A stretch of DNA of 64,000 bases, taken from positions 21,076,875 to 21,140,874 of the forward strand of contig OZ234495.1 of the NCBI GenBank assembly GCA_965153455.1, written 5' to 3'. The position numbers were made by a program, and so were the translations under genes. Position 1 is the first letter of the stretch; every line of letters begins with the position of its first letter. This DNA is from Sphagnum compactum (Eukaryota; Bryophyta; Sphagnopsida; Sphagnales). The notes beneath the pieces were generated by a model that was not told the DNA's origin, made no database searches, and saw only the letters and a program-made list of their open reading frames with translations. This document shows, in pieces, positions 38,936 to 49,700 of this stretch.

Positions 38936-39760
38936 CTGACATGGGGTTACAATTTCCACACTGAACTGACCCACTAATATAATATTGCAGGCTTTTTGAC
39001 TTTGATGCTTTACCGATACCGGCCTTTATTCAAGATCAAAGCCTTCAATGTCCTTCACCCTTCAAAAAAGACCAGGCGAAATTGTTTTAGTGTATGGCTG
39101 TGTGTGGCCCCTTACCCTTGTTATGGTAACTTGCTCGTCCTCAGGCCTTACCCAACACAAAATCCCCCTGAATAATGGGAAAAGAAATTCAGAGTTTAAA
39201 AAATTTCCAAGGCTGACATTTTTTTTTGAGTCTATTTACATTGATGAAAGCCTTAAAAAATTTACATTTCTTTGGCACCAAATTGCATGAGCTTATGCAG
39301 GGTCACCAGGAAAATAGTGGCAACCATTGGAACTTTTTAAAGAAATTATCCCTACAAGACGTCACCTTGGAAAAATGGTGGCATTATGTGTGGGCCAAAG
39401 GAAGGTCAATTTTGGGTTGATCTGAGAACCGATTTGTAATAAAGTTTTACCATTTGGGGACACTGTCTCTAAGGAAGAGTCTTTGCATCTCAGTGGTGGG
39501 ACTTGGGGAGAAAATTTTGCCTTGAACTGGAACCAAATTGTCATTGACATCTGAAAACAATACTCTTTAAGCTGCTTTCTTTATTATCAAATTCTTTTTA
39601 CATCCATATATTCTTGACCGAGGTTTTTTTTGAATTTTGTGGGCTAGGTGGATTGGTGATCATCCATATGAGGACTTAACCAAAGTTAGTTACAGGTCAC
39701 AAAAGAAAGTAGAAAAGTTTTGGAACCTCACTCCTTTGGTGACATGGTAGAAATTTCTAG
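38936..39760. repeat. Partial C-type repeat after A block copy 2
   Basis: Starts with the same ACAATTTCCACACTGAAC landmark. It continues through GCTTTTTGACTTTGATGC and the GAACTGGAACCAAATTGT segment to a match with the region around 22350-22470 (GAGGACTTA...CCAAAGTT). Large internal deletions relative to the other units are evident. Confidence 0.75.
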
Positions 39761-40046
39761 CTAAGTTTCTTAGTTTATAGCAAATTTTCTCAACGTATTT
39801 GGAAGCTACCTTAAAACAAGAGAAAATCAAATTTTCTTAGATTCACTCCAGTCCAGAAGAAGCATTTTCACTTTTCAAGGAAGGATATTACATAACAATG
39901 TTCATCGGTATGAAATGTAAAGTTTCTTCCTGTTTGCCAGAAAAGAAAGTCTTAGGGGTGCTTTATGTACAGTAAGGCCCACACAGTTTGGGGCAAGTAC
40001 CACCAGAGGCAGTACAGGAATTCTGGGTGCGCATGCTGCGATTCCC
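39761..40046. other. Unassigned sequence upstream of the MITE
   Basis: No gene, repeat or motif is recognised. Confidence 0.4.
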
Positions 40047-40405
40047 TAAGAGCATCTCCACCAACGCTCAGTATGTGACCCTGCAAATTTTTTTCTCACA
40101 TGCAAGTTTTAAGTAGTAACTTTTTCCCAACCCCACCCATAAACTGAAACTGGGACTGCAAGTAAATGGTAGACTACTAATAGCAACCCACTTGGACCAG
40201 TCAAACTATCTAGCCAATCACAAACAGGGACCAGTCAATAAATACAATTTGACTGTGTCTATTAGACTGTTCCAGGGTTCGTCCAGGGCTCTGAAAGTTC
40301 TCCATTGTTTCAGGATTCCAGTGGATTCACTGTATTTGACTATTGAACATCACCAAAGCTTTCCAGTGCAGGGTCACATACCAAGAGTTGGTGGAGATGC
40401 TCTAA
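40047..40405. mobile_element. Tourist-like (PIF/Harbinger) MITE, 353 bp
   Basis: Element 40050-40402 has ~36-bp terminal inverted repeats agreeing at about 33 positions. Both begin GAGCATCTCCACCAAC, a terminus typical of plant Tourist-like elements. TAA occurs on each side (40047-40049 and 40403-40405), fitting the 3-bp TWA target of PIF/Harbinger transposons. There is no coding capacity. It lies ~0.6 kb upstream of the first ATG of the AP2 gene. Confidence 0.9.
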
Positions 40406-40988
40406 AGTTTTCAGCTGTGCAATTCTAAAGGAGGAGGAGGAGGATGAGGAGCAGTAGAGAAATGGGCGGTAGTTGCTGAAGTGATGGGATTTCCCAACCA
40501 GTTTCATTAATTTTCGTTGCAGCACACAGAAGTGTTGTTTCTCTAGGAACCGTAAAATTTTAGTGTTCTGCTGTTTCCGCAAGAACTTATTAGTTCTATG
40601 GGCAGTGTGACTAGGGTTTAGTGACTAGTATTGCAGTGTCATTTGCAGCGATTTGCAAATACATTTCGGATTGCTGCACCTCGCTAGGATATACACCAAG
40701 TCGAGCGTGCCAGGAGAAGTCCATCTGAGAGAAACAAATTTCCGAGAGAAACAAATTTCCGGGAGAAAGAGATTCACCATCCCTCTAGGTAGTCTTGCCG
40801 ATATTGAATAAGTGGTTGTGACGTGGAAGTTTGGTCAGAAAGCATCTACAACAGAAGCTAAACTTATAGTGAACAAATGGTTTCCGGCCTTGAATCACAC
40901 ACCAGCCACAACAAGCGTTCGTGAAGCTGAGAGTGCTGCAAATTTATATCTCGAATACAAAATCTGTCAGTTGGAAGCTGTTGACAGC
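40406..40988 (+). promoter_or_regulatory. Upstream/5' leader region of the AP2-domain gene
   Basis: Contains a GGAGGA run at about 40432-40450 and a short tandem duplication (GAGAGAAACAAATTTCCG) at about 40725-40765. The coding frame is open from 40812 to the chosen ATG at 40989, with no earlier in-frame ATG, so an upstream coding exon remains possible. No promoter elements were assigned. Confidence 0.4.
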
Positions 40989-43900
40989 ATGTCAAGGCTA
41001 CCTCCTGTCGAAGAAGATGATGGAAGGCACTCCAGACAGCAACTCATAACGACGGCTGGAGTTGCCGGCGAGTCAATGGCGAAGTACGCACCTACACATT
41101 TAAGTGCAAAGCGGAAAGCGGCAGATTTGCCGATCAGTGAGTCAAGGCTATCTCGTATCAAAGAAGATGATGCAAGCCAGTCCAGACAGAAAGATATGCC
41201 GATGGCGAGCGTTGCCGGCAAGGCAAGGGTGGACGTACCTGCAACAATTTCAGATAGGTGGAGAGCTCTAATGGTGAAGATGGATGCGGTTCGAAGATTC
41301 AGATCCTCGTTAGCTCGTTTCCGCTCACGTAAGGCAAAGTCAGAAGAGCACTTGATAGACGATCCTTCAATGTAATCTCCAGCTTTGCATCCCTTCTCTG
41401 TCAGTGCTTGTAGTTCTTTTCTACTGTTTTGTTGTCGTGTCGTCCTGTTATGGATAGGGTCCATGTCGTGAGTGAGTTCGCGTAACTACTTCTGTGAAGT
41501 TCTCTTAATCATTGTTACGTGGGTATAGCAGGTCTGAGGATATTTGGTATTCGGATGACAATGAGACATTTAGGTGAAAAACGAATTCCCAATAATCCGA
41601 GCTTTCGTAGCTGGCTCGAGTTTTGCATCCCTCTTTTGCGTGTGCTTATAGTTCGCCTAACTACTTCTATGAAGTTCACTTAATAGTTGTTACTTGTCGG
41701 TGTCGGTCGATTTGAAAACAGAGGATGAGATATCGAGGTGAGAAGTGCGATCCCATGAATAATCCGGCCTTCGTAGCTGTCTCGAGCTTTGCATCCCTCT
41801 TCTTCTGCGTGTGCAAGCTTTTAGTTCCGTTATATTTGTTTTCATGTTCTAGATCTAAGGGTGCATGCAATGACTTTGTGTGCCTCTTTTCTGAGAAATT
41901 CACTCTAATTCTGTCAAGCGTGTTTTCTCAAGTTCACTAAATAGTCGTTACCTGGATGTGGCAGGTGGGAGGCTGTCTCGCAGGTCGATCTCGAGAGAAT
42001 GGAAGAAGGTTATGATGATTTGTAAGCTTGAACTTTTCATCCCTCTTCTTTATGCGCTTATAGGTAGTTACTTTCTAGCCCTTTTCCTGTTATGGAGAGC
42101 CAGGCGCATGCCATGACTTTGTGCGCCTTTTTTCTGTGAAATTCATTAACTGTAGTTGTTACCTCGGTTTGGCAGTATTTTACAGGAGAGATCATTGCGA
42201 GAATTGAATCCCACTTTTCCCGTTGGCTCAAAACATGCTCCCCACTTTCAATCTTCAAGAGCGGTCATGCATGAGAAGGTTAAGAACAGTCCGACTGATT
42301 TACCTCATTCCCTCCGAGGTGTTCGAAGTCGACGAGGAGTGAGAGGGTTTTTGGTAGAGATTCGACCAAATAAATGGAAAAACACAATTTGGCTAGGGAC
42401 GTACGATACACCCACTGAGGCTGCCCGAGCCTACGATGCTGGAATTTTTTATTTTCGCAAGAAGATAGACCTGAACTTCCACGACTCAGTAACCTCCTTC
42501 GTCGCAATTCCACCGGTATCGCTGGAGGAAGCGCACAAGTCTGCGTCAAACAAGAACGAGTTCATAGTCTTCGTTAGGGAGCAAGCTGCAAAGGCAGCCA
42601 GAAGGGCTTTAGATGATCCTGAATGGAAACGGACTTATGACGAGTGGTGGTTGCAGGTAATGTGGTTCAAAGTTTGCAGAATCTTTTGGTTGTAGCTTCT
42701 TCACATTTATTATAGGGCAATTTCCATCAAGCATTCCAAAGTAAAAGTGGCCAACTACTTGCATATTATTAAAAGATAAAGTTATTTAGGCATTCCCTTT
42801 GACCAATGGCTTCTCATACATCTGTGATGGAGTCACCCATATTTCCTAATCTAGGTATTTGAACGGCACCTTTGAAATCCAATGATAACTTTGCCTCTTT
42901 AAAAATAAGAGGCACCTTACGCCTACAAGAGGCCTCTTACACCTTCTTATGGTGCATTCACACTTGATTTTAAGTCAATGTTAAAATGAAAATCTAGCTG
43001 GCATTCTAGGTGGCGCCCAATGTTAAATGGGTGATAGCTTAATGTTAAGTGAACATTAGCTTAACACAAAATCTTCAGGATAAGTAGGTTTAACTAAATG
43101 ACTAGCATGATGTTAGGGGATTCAACACTAGAGTACCTAACACCAAGTGTGAATGCACCTTTAGTGTAAGATGCATTTTCTTCCTAAATAGGTAGGAGGC
43201 ATATGGTTCTTCTCACTCCTATCACCTTTGTTTAGGCTCATGACAACATTAGGGTTGTGCATTACTATTGTTGACATAATGGGCCTGAAATGCAGGTTTG
43301 TATTCAACCTAGACACCTTATTTTAGGAATGCCCCCACCTTGGAGCCTTACCATACACTGTCCAGTTCCTTCAAATATTGATGAGATGTTTATCCTTGCT
43401 ACTCTGCAGAGAGACCGTGCAAGGGAGGAAAAAGAAAAAATGCGCGAAAAAATGCGCTTCAATTATAAGAAGTCGACTAAGTCATCTGCAAGGAAGGGAA
43501 AAAATCAGAATCAAGAAACTTCAGGTTTTGAAAGCCCATCTTATTCAAGGTGAGTCTTCTATATACTTATTAATGTTGTAGGTGCAACAAATTCAACTAT
43601 CAACAATATACATTTGTGGTGAAATTTTATTGAAGCTTTCAATTTGATGGAACTTATCTACATATGATTGAGTCCATAATAATTGGATGGTTTGTTCATG
43701 GACAAATATGATGGTTATAATATGTTTTGGTTACCCAAAACTTAAAAGGATGAAACAAACAATTGCAGGATTTTCAGTCCAAATTTGGGTGCAACTATGT
43801 TTTAGAATAGAGTTGAGAAGGGTTTACTGTTAGTTTCAAATAAGTGCCTTTTAATGTCACGATTATGGGGGGGGAATTTGAGGGATGTATTCCCGTAATT

Positions 43901-46161
43901 AATTAACAAAAGCAAATCAATGTGGGTAAAAATTAAGAGCTTCTTCCATATGTCATAGGTGTTACCTCCTTTTGTTTTTCAAGGTTGCTGTAGTTGCAGT
44001 ATTAGGTCTCTTGGTTGGTCATCCGACCCATCATTTGTTCCTGCTTTAAGTGTTTAACAAAATTGTTTCTTGGGAATCTAGTTTACCGACCTTGGTAAAT
44101 AGTTAAAATACTAGTTTTTGTAGTAATTGGATTTCCATTTAGGGCAGATAATTTGCTTCGTCTACTCCTTTTCTTTTTAAGTTCTCTCACTTACAAACCG
44201 ACTAACTGGCATTTTGTCAAAGATGTATTTAATTGGCATTTTCAAAATTTTAGAAAATTATAATTAACAATTTCTCTTCCAATTTGACAAGTGTATTCGC
44301 TGAAAATAAAGTGAATGCTTAAATGTTTTTAAATACCATTCAAAACTACTACTAGTCTAAAGTCAGTTGTGTAAAATGGACAAATCTAATTTTTTGGTGG
44401 CTGTACCCTATGAATTTGTTGATGCAAAAATATATTAAAAAAATTTAAGTGCACATGGCAATTTTTCGGAATGTGACCAATTGTAAAAAAACATATTTTA
44501 AAATAGAATTTATCTTGTGTTGTTGGTGCAGACCTGCGTTTGGCCCAGATTTTCCATGCACAACTGATGATCATCTCAAACAAGAAAATCAGTTTTCAAC
44601 AATTGGAATAAGTGACACAACAGAAAATTGCTTTCAAACTGGGCTTCAAGAAATTCTTACTAAGGGAAGAAAGGGAAAATTTGAAGGGGCTGATTCAATA
44701 GAATTCCTTTTCAAACATGCTGAAGACATGTCAAAAGTTGTAGGGGTGGGCCTACAGTGGTCCAAGGTTGTGGTGACAAAGCAATTTGGGGTAGTGGTCC
44801 AGCACATTGGTGAGCACTCGTGGTCTGACTTGTGGAAGGAAACAAGTTTTTCACCAATGAGAATTCCCATTCCGAAGCCCCCACCTAAACTTTCAATGTG
44901 CAATTTGACACCAGAACAATCATCCAAAAGTTTTGGGGTTGGCTTGGTGGGATCTAGACTTGAAAACAATCGTGTGTATGTGGAGGATAACCAAAACCAA
45001 ACTGGTGAAATGTTTCCATTTATATTTGAGCTTGCTGAAAAGATGGGGCTTAGCGAAAATGCTAAAGATTCAAATTTCCAACATCCATCAAGTATTTCAA
45101 GTGAAGCTGTGGAAGGTGAAAAGAATGATCATGGGGGTCCTTTACTTGAAACCATGGAAGGTGGAGGAGAGACTGACCAAGGAGGTACATCAAGTGAACC
45201 TATGGATGTTGGAGAAAGTTCACAAGGAGGTAACTCAGGTGAACCTATGAAAGGTGTTGAGAGTGGTCAAGGGGGTCCCTCAAGTGGACCTACAGAAGTT
45301 GGTGGACAAAGAGATGAGCAATCAAGTAATCTTCAACAGCGTTTTGAATCTCTTCAAGCAAAAGGACCACAAGATTCAAATGAGAATAAGTCTTTGACTG
45401 TGACTGTTATACCGGAAATTGGGGGCACTTTCTATGATGGACTGTCCAACTGGCAGGTTCAACCAGACCGTCGGATAAATGGTGCAGCAATTGCCCCTTT
45501 GCTTAAGTTCAAGTTTGAAATTCTTGGAGGAGAACGTAAGATAACCACCACAACAGAGACTAGATGCGATTTGGGTCGGGGTCAACTTACATTACATGAA
45601 GATTGGGATTTGGGGTATTGTCATGATAATATCACAATTTCTCTAACTTGTGAGGATCCTCAAGCTGTCCGAGTTTCACCTGGAACTGTGGTTGCAACAG
45701 ATGTTATGAAAAGAGCAATGACAGAAACATTCACAGGTTCAATGTCTCATGCAAACCAAATTGTTGAGACTTCAAACACTCAATTTTCTGGTTTTAATGT
45801 GAATCAGCTGGAGTGTGCAGGTTCTTTAGTTTTCAATTTTCTCTACCCTGAAGAAATTGTTGATGTAAAGGATACAGGGAAAAGACAGTTTATCCATGCT
45901 GGCATAAACAAAACTCTTTGGCCAACCATTGTTGGCAAATGGTTTCCATTGGATAGAGAGGAGGCTCGTTTATACAAATTCAAAGCTGACCGAGACATCC
46001 ATTCCATAGGAAGTTTGATGAGGTTCATGCAGCAAAAATATGAAGTACCTTTTGTCATCAACCATGCCATGAGCCATATACATTACTACGAAGACATAGA
46101 ACTCCGAGGACCTGGTGTGAAATCAGTAGAGCGAGTGTTGACAAAATATCCAGAAGTTTGA
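40989..46161 (+). CDS. AP2/ERF-domain protein with an unrecognised C-terminal region
   Basis: Predicted exons 40989-41371, 42176-42656, 43296-43549 and 44532-46161 join in frame (915 aa). Exon 1 contains two imperfect ~45-residue repeats (SRLPPVEEDDGRHSRQ / SRLSRIKEDDASQSRQ). Exon 2 holds one AP2 domain at about residues 175-232: RGV and FLVEIRPNKW, then WLGTYDTPTEAARAYDAG. This domain binds DNA in the AP2/ERF family. A basic coiled-coil-like stretch (REEKEKMREKMR) follows in exon 3. Exon 4 has a Gly/Ser/Glu segment of ~14-residue repeats (QGGTSSEPMDVGES type), then ~260 residues of ordinary composition (from PEIGGTFYDGLSNWQ to the stop) that match no family I know. The single AP2 domain suggests a transcription factor in the nucleus; the C-terminal role is unknown. 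The start is uncertain. Confidence 0.7.
41372..42175 (+). repeat. Intron 1 of the AP2 gene, built of about four duplicated segments
   Basis: A segment beginning GCTTTGCATCCCTCTTCT (or close) starts near 41382, 41618, 41783 and 42032. Each copy proceeds through a GCGTGTGCTTATAGTT-like part to a GTTACCTGGNTGTGGCAG-like end; some contain GACTTTGTGCGCCTTTTTTCTG. The last copy ends at the predicted acceptor (TTTGGCAG, 42175), so earlier copies carry decayed or alternative acceptor sites near 41530 and 41964. Confidence 0.75.
42951..43159. mobile_element. Probable small MITE in intron 2 of the AP2 gene
   Basis: A perfect 16-bp inverted repeat, GGTGCATTCACACTTG, bounds 209 bp. Weaker inverted similarity (CTTACAC) extends outward to about 42936 and 43170. 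No clear target-site duplication was found, so family and exact ends are open. Confidence 0.6.
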
Positions 46162-49100
46162 AATGTGTTTTTTCAGTGTGCCAGTTCTATATTGGCAGAT
46201 GGATGATGTATGAGCACATAGTATTTTGTAATTAGTAAGCTTTGGGATTCATTGTCTTTGCCATGTGATGAGACTTGCCCCTATGCATTTGCAGTATCTT
46301 GGGGTGTATTGAGCTAGAATCCTATTTCCTCCATTGACCTGTTCATTTTTTAATGAGTATGTTTTTTCCTTTGTAGGGACAAGACAGAATGCATATGAAG
46401 TCAGGGATATTTTGTATTATTAAATATTGTATACGTGAAACTTGGGTTTGATGTTGCTCTACACTATCAATGAGGAGAAAATATTCAAATCTGATGTATA
46501 TTATGGAGGGGGCCAACCATGAGTGAAGGAAAGTCCTCATTTCTTCATTATAGAAGCTCTAAGGTTCTTGACCCAAGAAAATAGGAATGATCATACATTC
46601 CAGGCCTAGCTGTATGGTTCTAAACCATTATGTCTAGATGGATCGAATATGGAAACTTACAATTTCAAGCTTAGGATTTAGAAGATGAATTCAAGCTTTC
46701 TAGAGGCTTTTTTGGGGGTTTTGTTGCACTAGGCTACTTGTATGCGCAATTGGTGAATGCACACATGTTAACAATCATGATGATTCAATCGATGAAAGAG
46801 ACCGCGACAACATGGGAGTCGATGGTCGTGGTAACAAAAATAGCAGCAGCAGCCCTGAGTTCTTGAGTTTTTGAAAACTCATAGGCTCATTGGAGGACAA
46901 GGTGATGGATGTCTTGTTGTGGCTCTGAACACAATCCAAAGGCAAGCAAATCTAAACAACAAAGGTATGTACGACAACAAAACTATGTCCAAGTCTTCCT
47001 ACAATTTAGTTCTCCAAAACAATAGCAATTTCTCGTTCAAAAACTAATCAAACGAATCAACAAACAAAATCCTTCATCAATTTTCTTCTCCTCACAAAAA
47101 CAATCTTACCCAATTTTGTTGTGGAATTACCAGGATTGAATATCAGATCTAATTGGGTGTTACAAGACTAAAATTGCTCTCAGGGATTGAAGTTCCAGAG
47201 CTTCATGTTTGGGTTTTTTTTTTCCACATATTTGTCAGTACTCTTCCTTTCATCTCGTATTGGAGGTTTATTTATTACCCATCCGCCTCCTCCTTTTAAT
47301 TTGGACTCACATGATTCTTTAGATCCATGATACATTTAGACTAATACATTATTATTTTTATTATTTTAGGCAAAATCTCAAAATTATTGCTGATAACTCC
47401 AGAAGAAGCAAATTAGTGGAAATAATATTGAGTTGCAAGCATTTGATAGTGCTTTGGAAATTTTGATTGGATTTTCCAAAATATGAATGAGTTTTCTTCT
47501 TGTTCAGAGTTCTTTTTTTGTGGGTATTCAGGGTAACATGATCTCCTGTGTGTGATAATTAATATTTTGCAATTTGGGTTGCAATTCACAGCCCTGGTAA
47601 AAAGAATGGTGCTGAAATTTTGCTCTTCCTCTAGGTTCTCAAGTAATAAGTTCCCTTGACCATCTTGTTATCAGGAGAGATTGTGTCTTAGCCTTCCAAA
47701 ATAATAGTAATAATAATAATAACATGGTATTAGGTCAGCTTGACAATTTTCCAAGAGTACCAACTTGACACTAATTTTTTGTTTTCTACAATTTAGGGTT
47801 ATTCCTGTGATCACTCAAATGGGATGGGTTAGGAGTGGTGCCATTAGAGAACAAATCTTCATTCTTGTCATGTACACATTTGGAGTAGGTGTGTATGATA
47901 TTCAATTTTCTTCCATTCTTCGGACATCCAACCAACACTAAGAAGCTTAGGTGAGAGGTAGAGTTGCTCTTGAATGACAATTATGAGATGATGATGGTAA
48001 ATTATGGCCTTATTGATGAGGAGACAATAATATGCATGTTGAAGTTTAATAAAGATTTTTCTTTCTTGCAATTGGGTTGCAGTGTTTGTAGCTGCTGGGG
48101 TGTTGCAATGGGTTGATAACAAAGCAATGCTAGCTAGTGTGTGTGTCTCAATCAAAGGGTTGTGGTGATCAAGGTTGCTTTCAATTTCTTTGACTCAGTT
48201 TACTTCATAGTCACTGTAAGTGTTGTGTTGTTTCAAGTCACATTCTTCTTCTGATGAATATCATTGTGATCCAGCTTATATTTTTAATTATCTAAGGAGT
48301 CCACTTTGGAGAGTCCACTTTGTCCACTTTGGGGATTCACTGGACTAAAACCCATTGGGAATTAGAACCTGTATTGAAGACGAAAAAACTTTGTATTTCT
48401 CTAGAAGAGGTTGAAATATTATCCTCCAACAAAGGGTTGTTTGCACTGCTTGCTCGAGTATCTATCATAAACACTTGGCACAATTTCTACCTAAAAGGTT
48501 TAGTAGGTTTTGCCATGCCTACATGGTTTTGAGCTCCACTTCTCGACAATTTGGACCTGAGATTTTATATAAAGTGTGTTTAGCCTGTGTAAACCCTTTT
48601 GTCATGGTATGATCAATTATCCTGAGGGACATGTTTATTTTGAGCTATTACTATTTGATGTGAATTGATATTGAGTTCTTTTGTGCATATACATATGTTG
48701 TAGACCATTTGGTGGCAAGACTTTCTGGCTGGGTTCTATCATCCAAATCACAACAAAGGCTTGTCTTCCAACGGAACAAAATGAGTTGGGTGGATGTGGC
48801 ATGTTAGAATACGGGTTCTTTTTGTCGGTTTGGACTTGCAAGTGAGGAAACTGAGCTAGCTCACTTTGTGCTACATTGCAGATATGAATGCATTTCCTCT
48901 CCTGATTGTATTGATGGCCCCATACAAACCTTCGTAAGCATGCCTGCTCCCCACCCCTCTTGATCCCTAAATGTGGTTCTAGGGATATTCATCAAAGGAC
49001 CTAGGCTGGTATGACTTGAGGCAATGGTAGGTAGCCCCTGGATATCAAAACTAGGAAGTGTGCTTTACAATGCAAAAAACGGCACAATAGTGGCACTGCC

Positions 49101-49230
49101 ACAAGTTAATAACTCTGTATGAGAGTGCAACATATCTGTAAAATGATCATTTTATGTGGACTCTCATATGTAGGTTTGAGTTGAAGACATTGTTGATGTC
49201 CTATCAACACTAAGTTGAGTTCATACTGTG
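46162..49230. other. Intergenic DNA, no supported gene
   Basis: The first few hundred bases are probably 3' UTR of the AP2 gene. A (TAA)n run lies at about 47703-47725 and a short duplication (AGTCCACTTTG) at about 48297-48335. Open frames are short and without motifs. Confidence 0.5.
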
Positions 49231-49700
49231 GAGGACTTTGACTTATACCATGTCAGTGCAAAAGTTGCGACTGCATTTTATTTGCTAGCAGATCAGCAGG
49301 CCAAGGTAAGTAGGCAGCAATATTTGTCATGTGTCAAATTTGTAAGAGAAGGGTAAGATGTACTATGTAGGTAGTTGTCAAATAATATGATCTAGATTTC
49401 ATTAATTAATACATAATATAGCCCTGCATTCAACTTATTGAAGCCATAATATGATGTCAAGATCCTAGATTGTTTTCAATCCTTAAAATGTTAAATATTT
49501 CATGGGGAAATTCTTGGGCAGGATCCAGATGTAGAGGACGCAACACAAATTGTGAGGACATTAGCAGTACATCACCATTGCCACTCTCACCTGCATATCA
49601 TTGTGGAGTTTTGAAAGCCTGAGAAAGCAGCAAGTGTTCTCTGGGATGACACTGATCGAGCAATTGAAATCATGTGCTTTGACATCATCCACTTTAAGCT
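49231..49700 (+). pseudogene. Relic of a BK/Slo-type channel RCK domain
   Basis: Two candidate exons (49231-49305, donor GTAAGT; from 49522, acceptor GGGCAG) join in phase 0. They read VSAKVATAFYLLADQQAK then DPDVEDATQIVRTLA. This resembles the regulator-of-K+-conductance domain of Ca2+-activated K+ channels, where an ACLVLA-type strand is followed by DPDAEDA and IMR. A TGA at 49612-49614 interrupts the frame. It reopens as KPEKAASVLWDDTDRAIEI and MCFDIIHFKL, matching in order the LNIPxW...GD...CxxELKLG part of the family. Another TGA lies upstream of 49231. No pore or selectivity filter was found nearby. The family call rests on remembered motifs; a related ion-channel RCK domain is possible. 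Confidence 0.45.
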
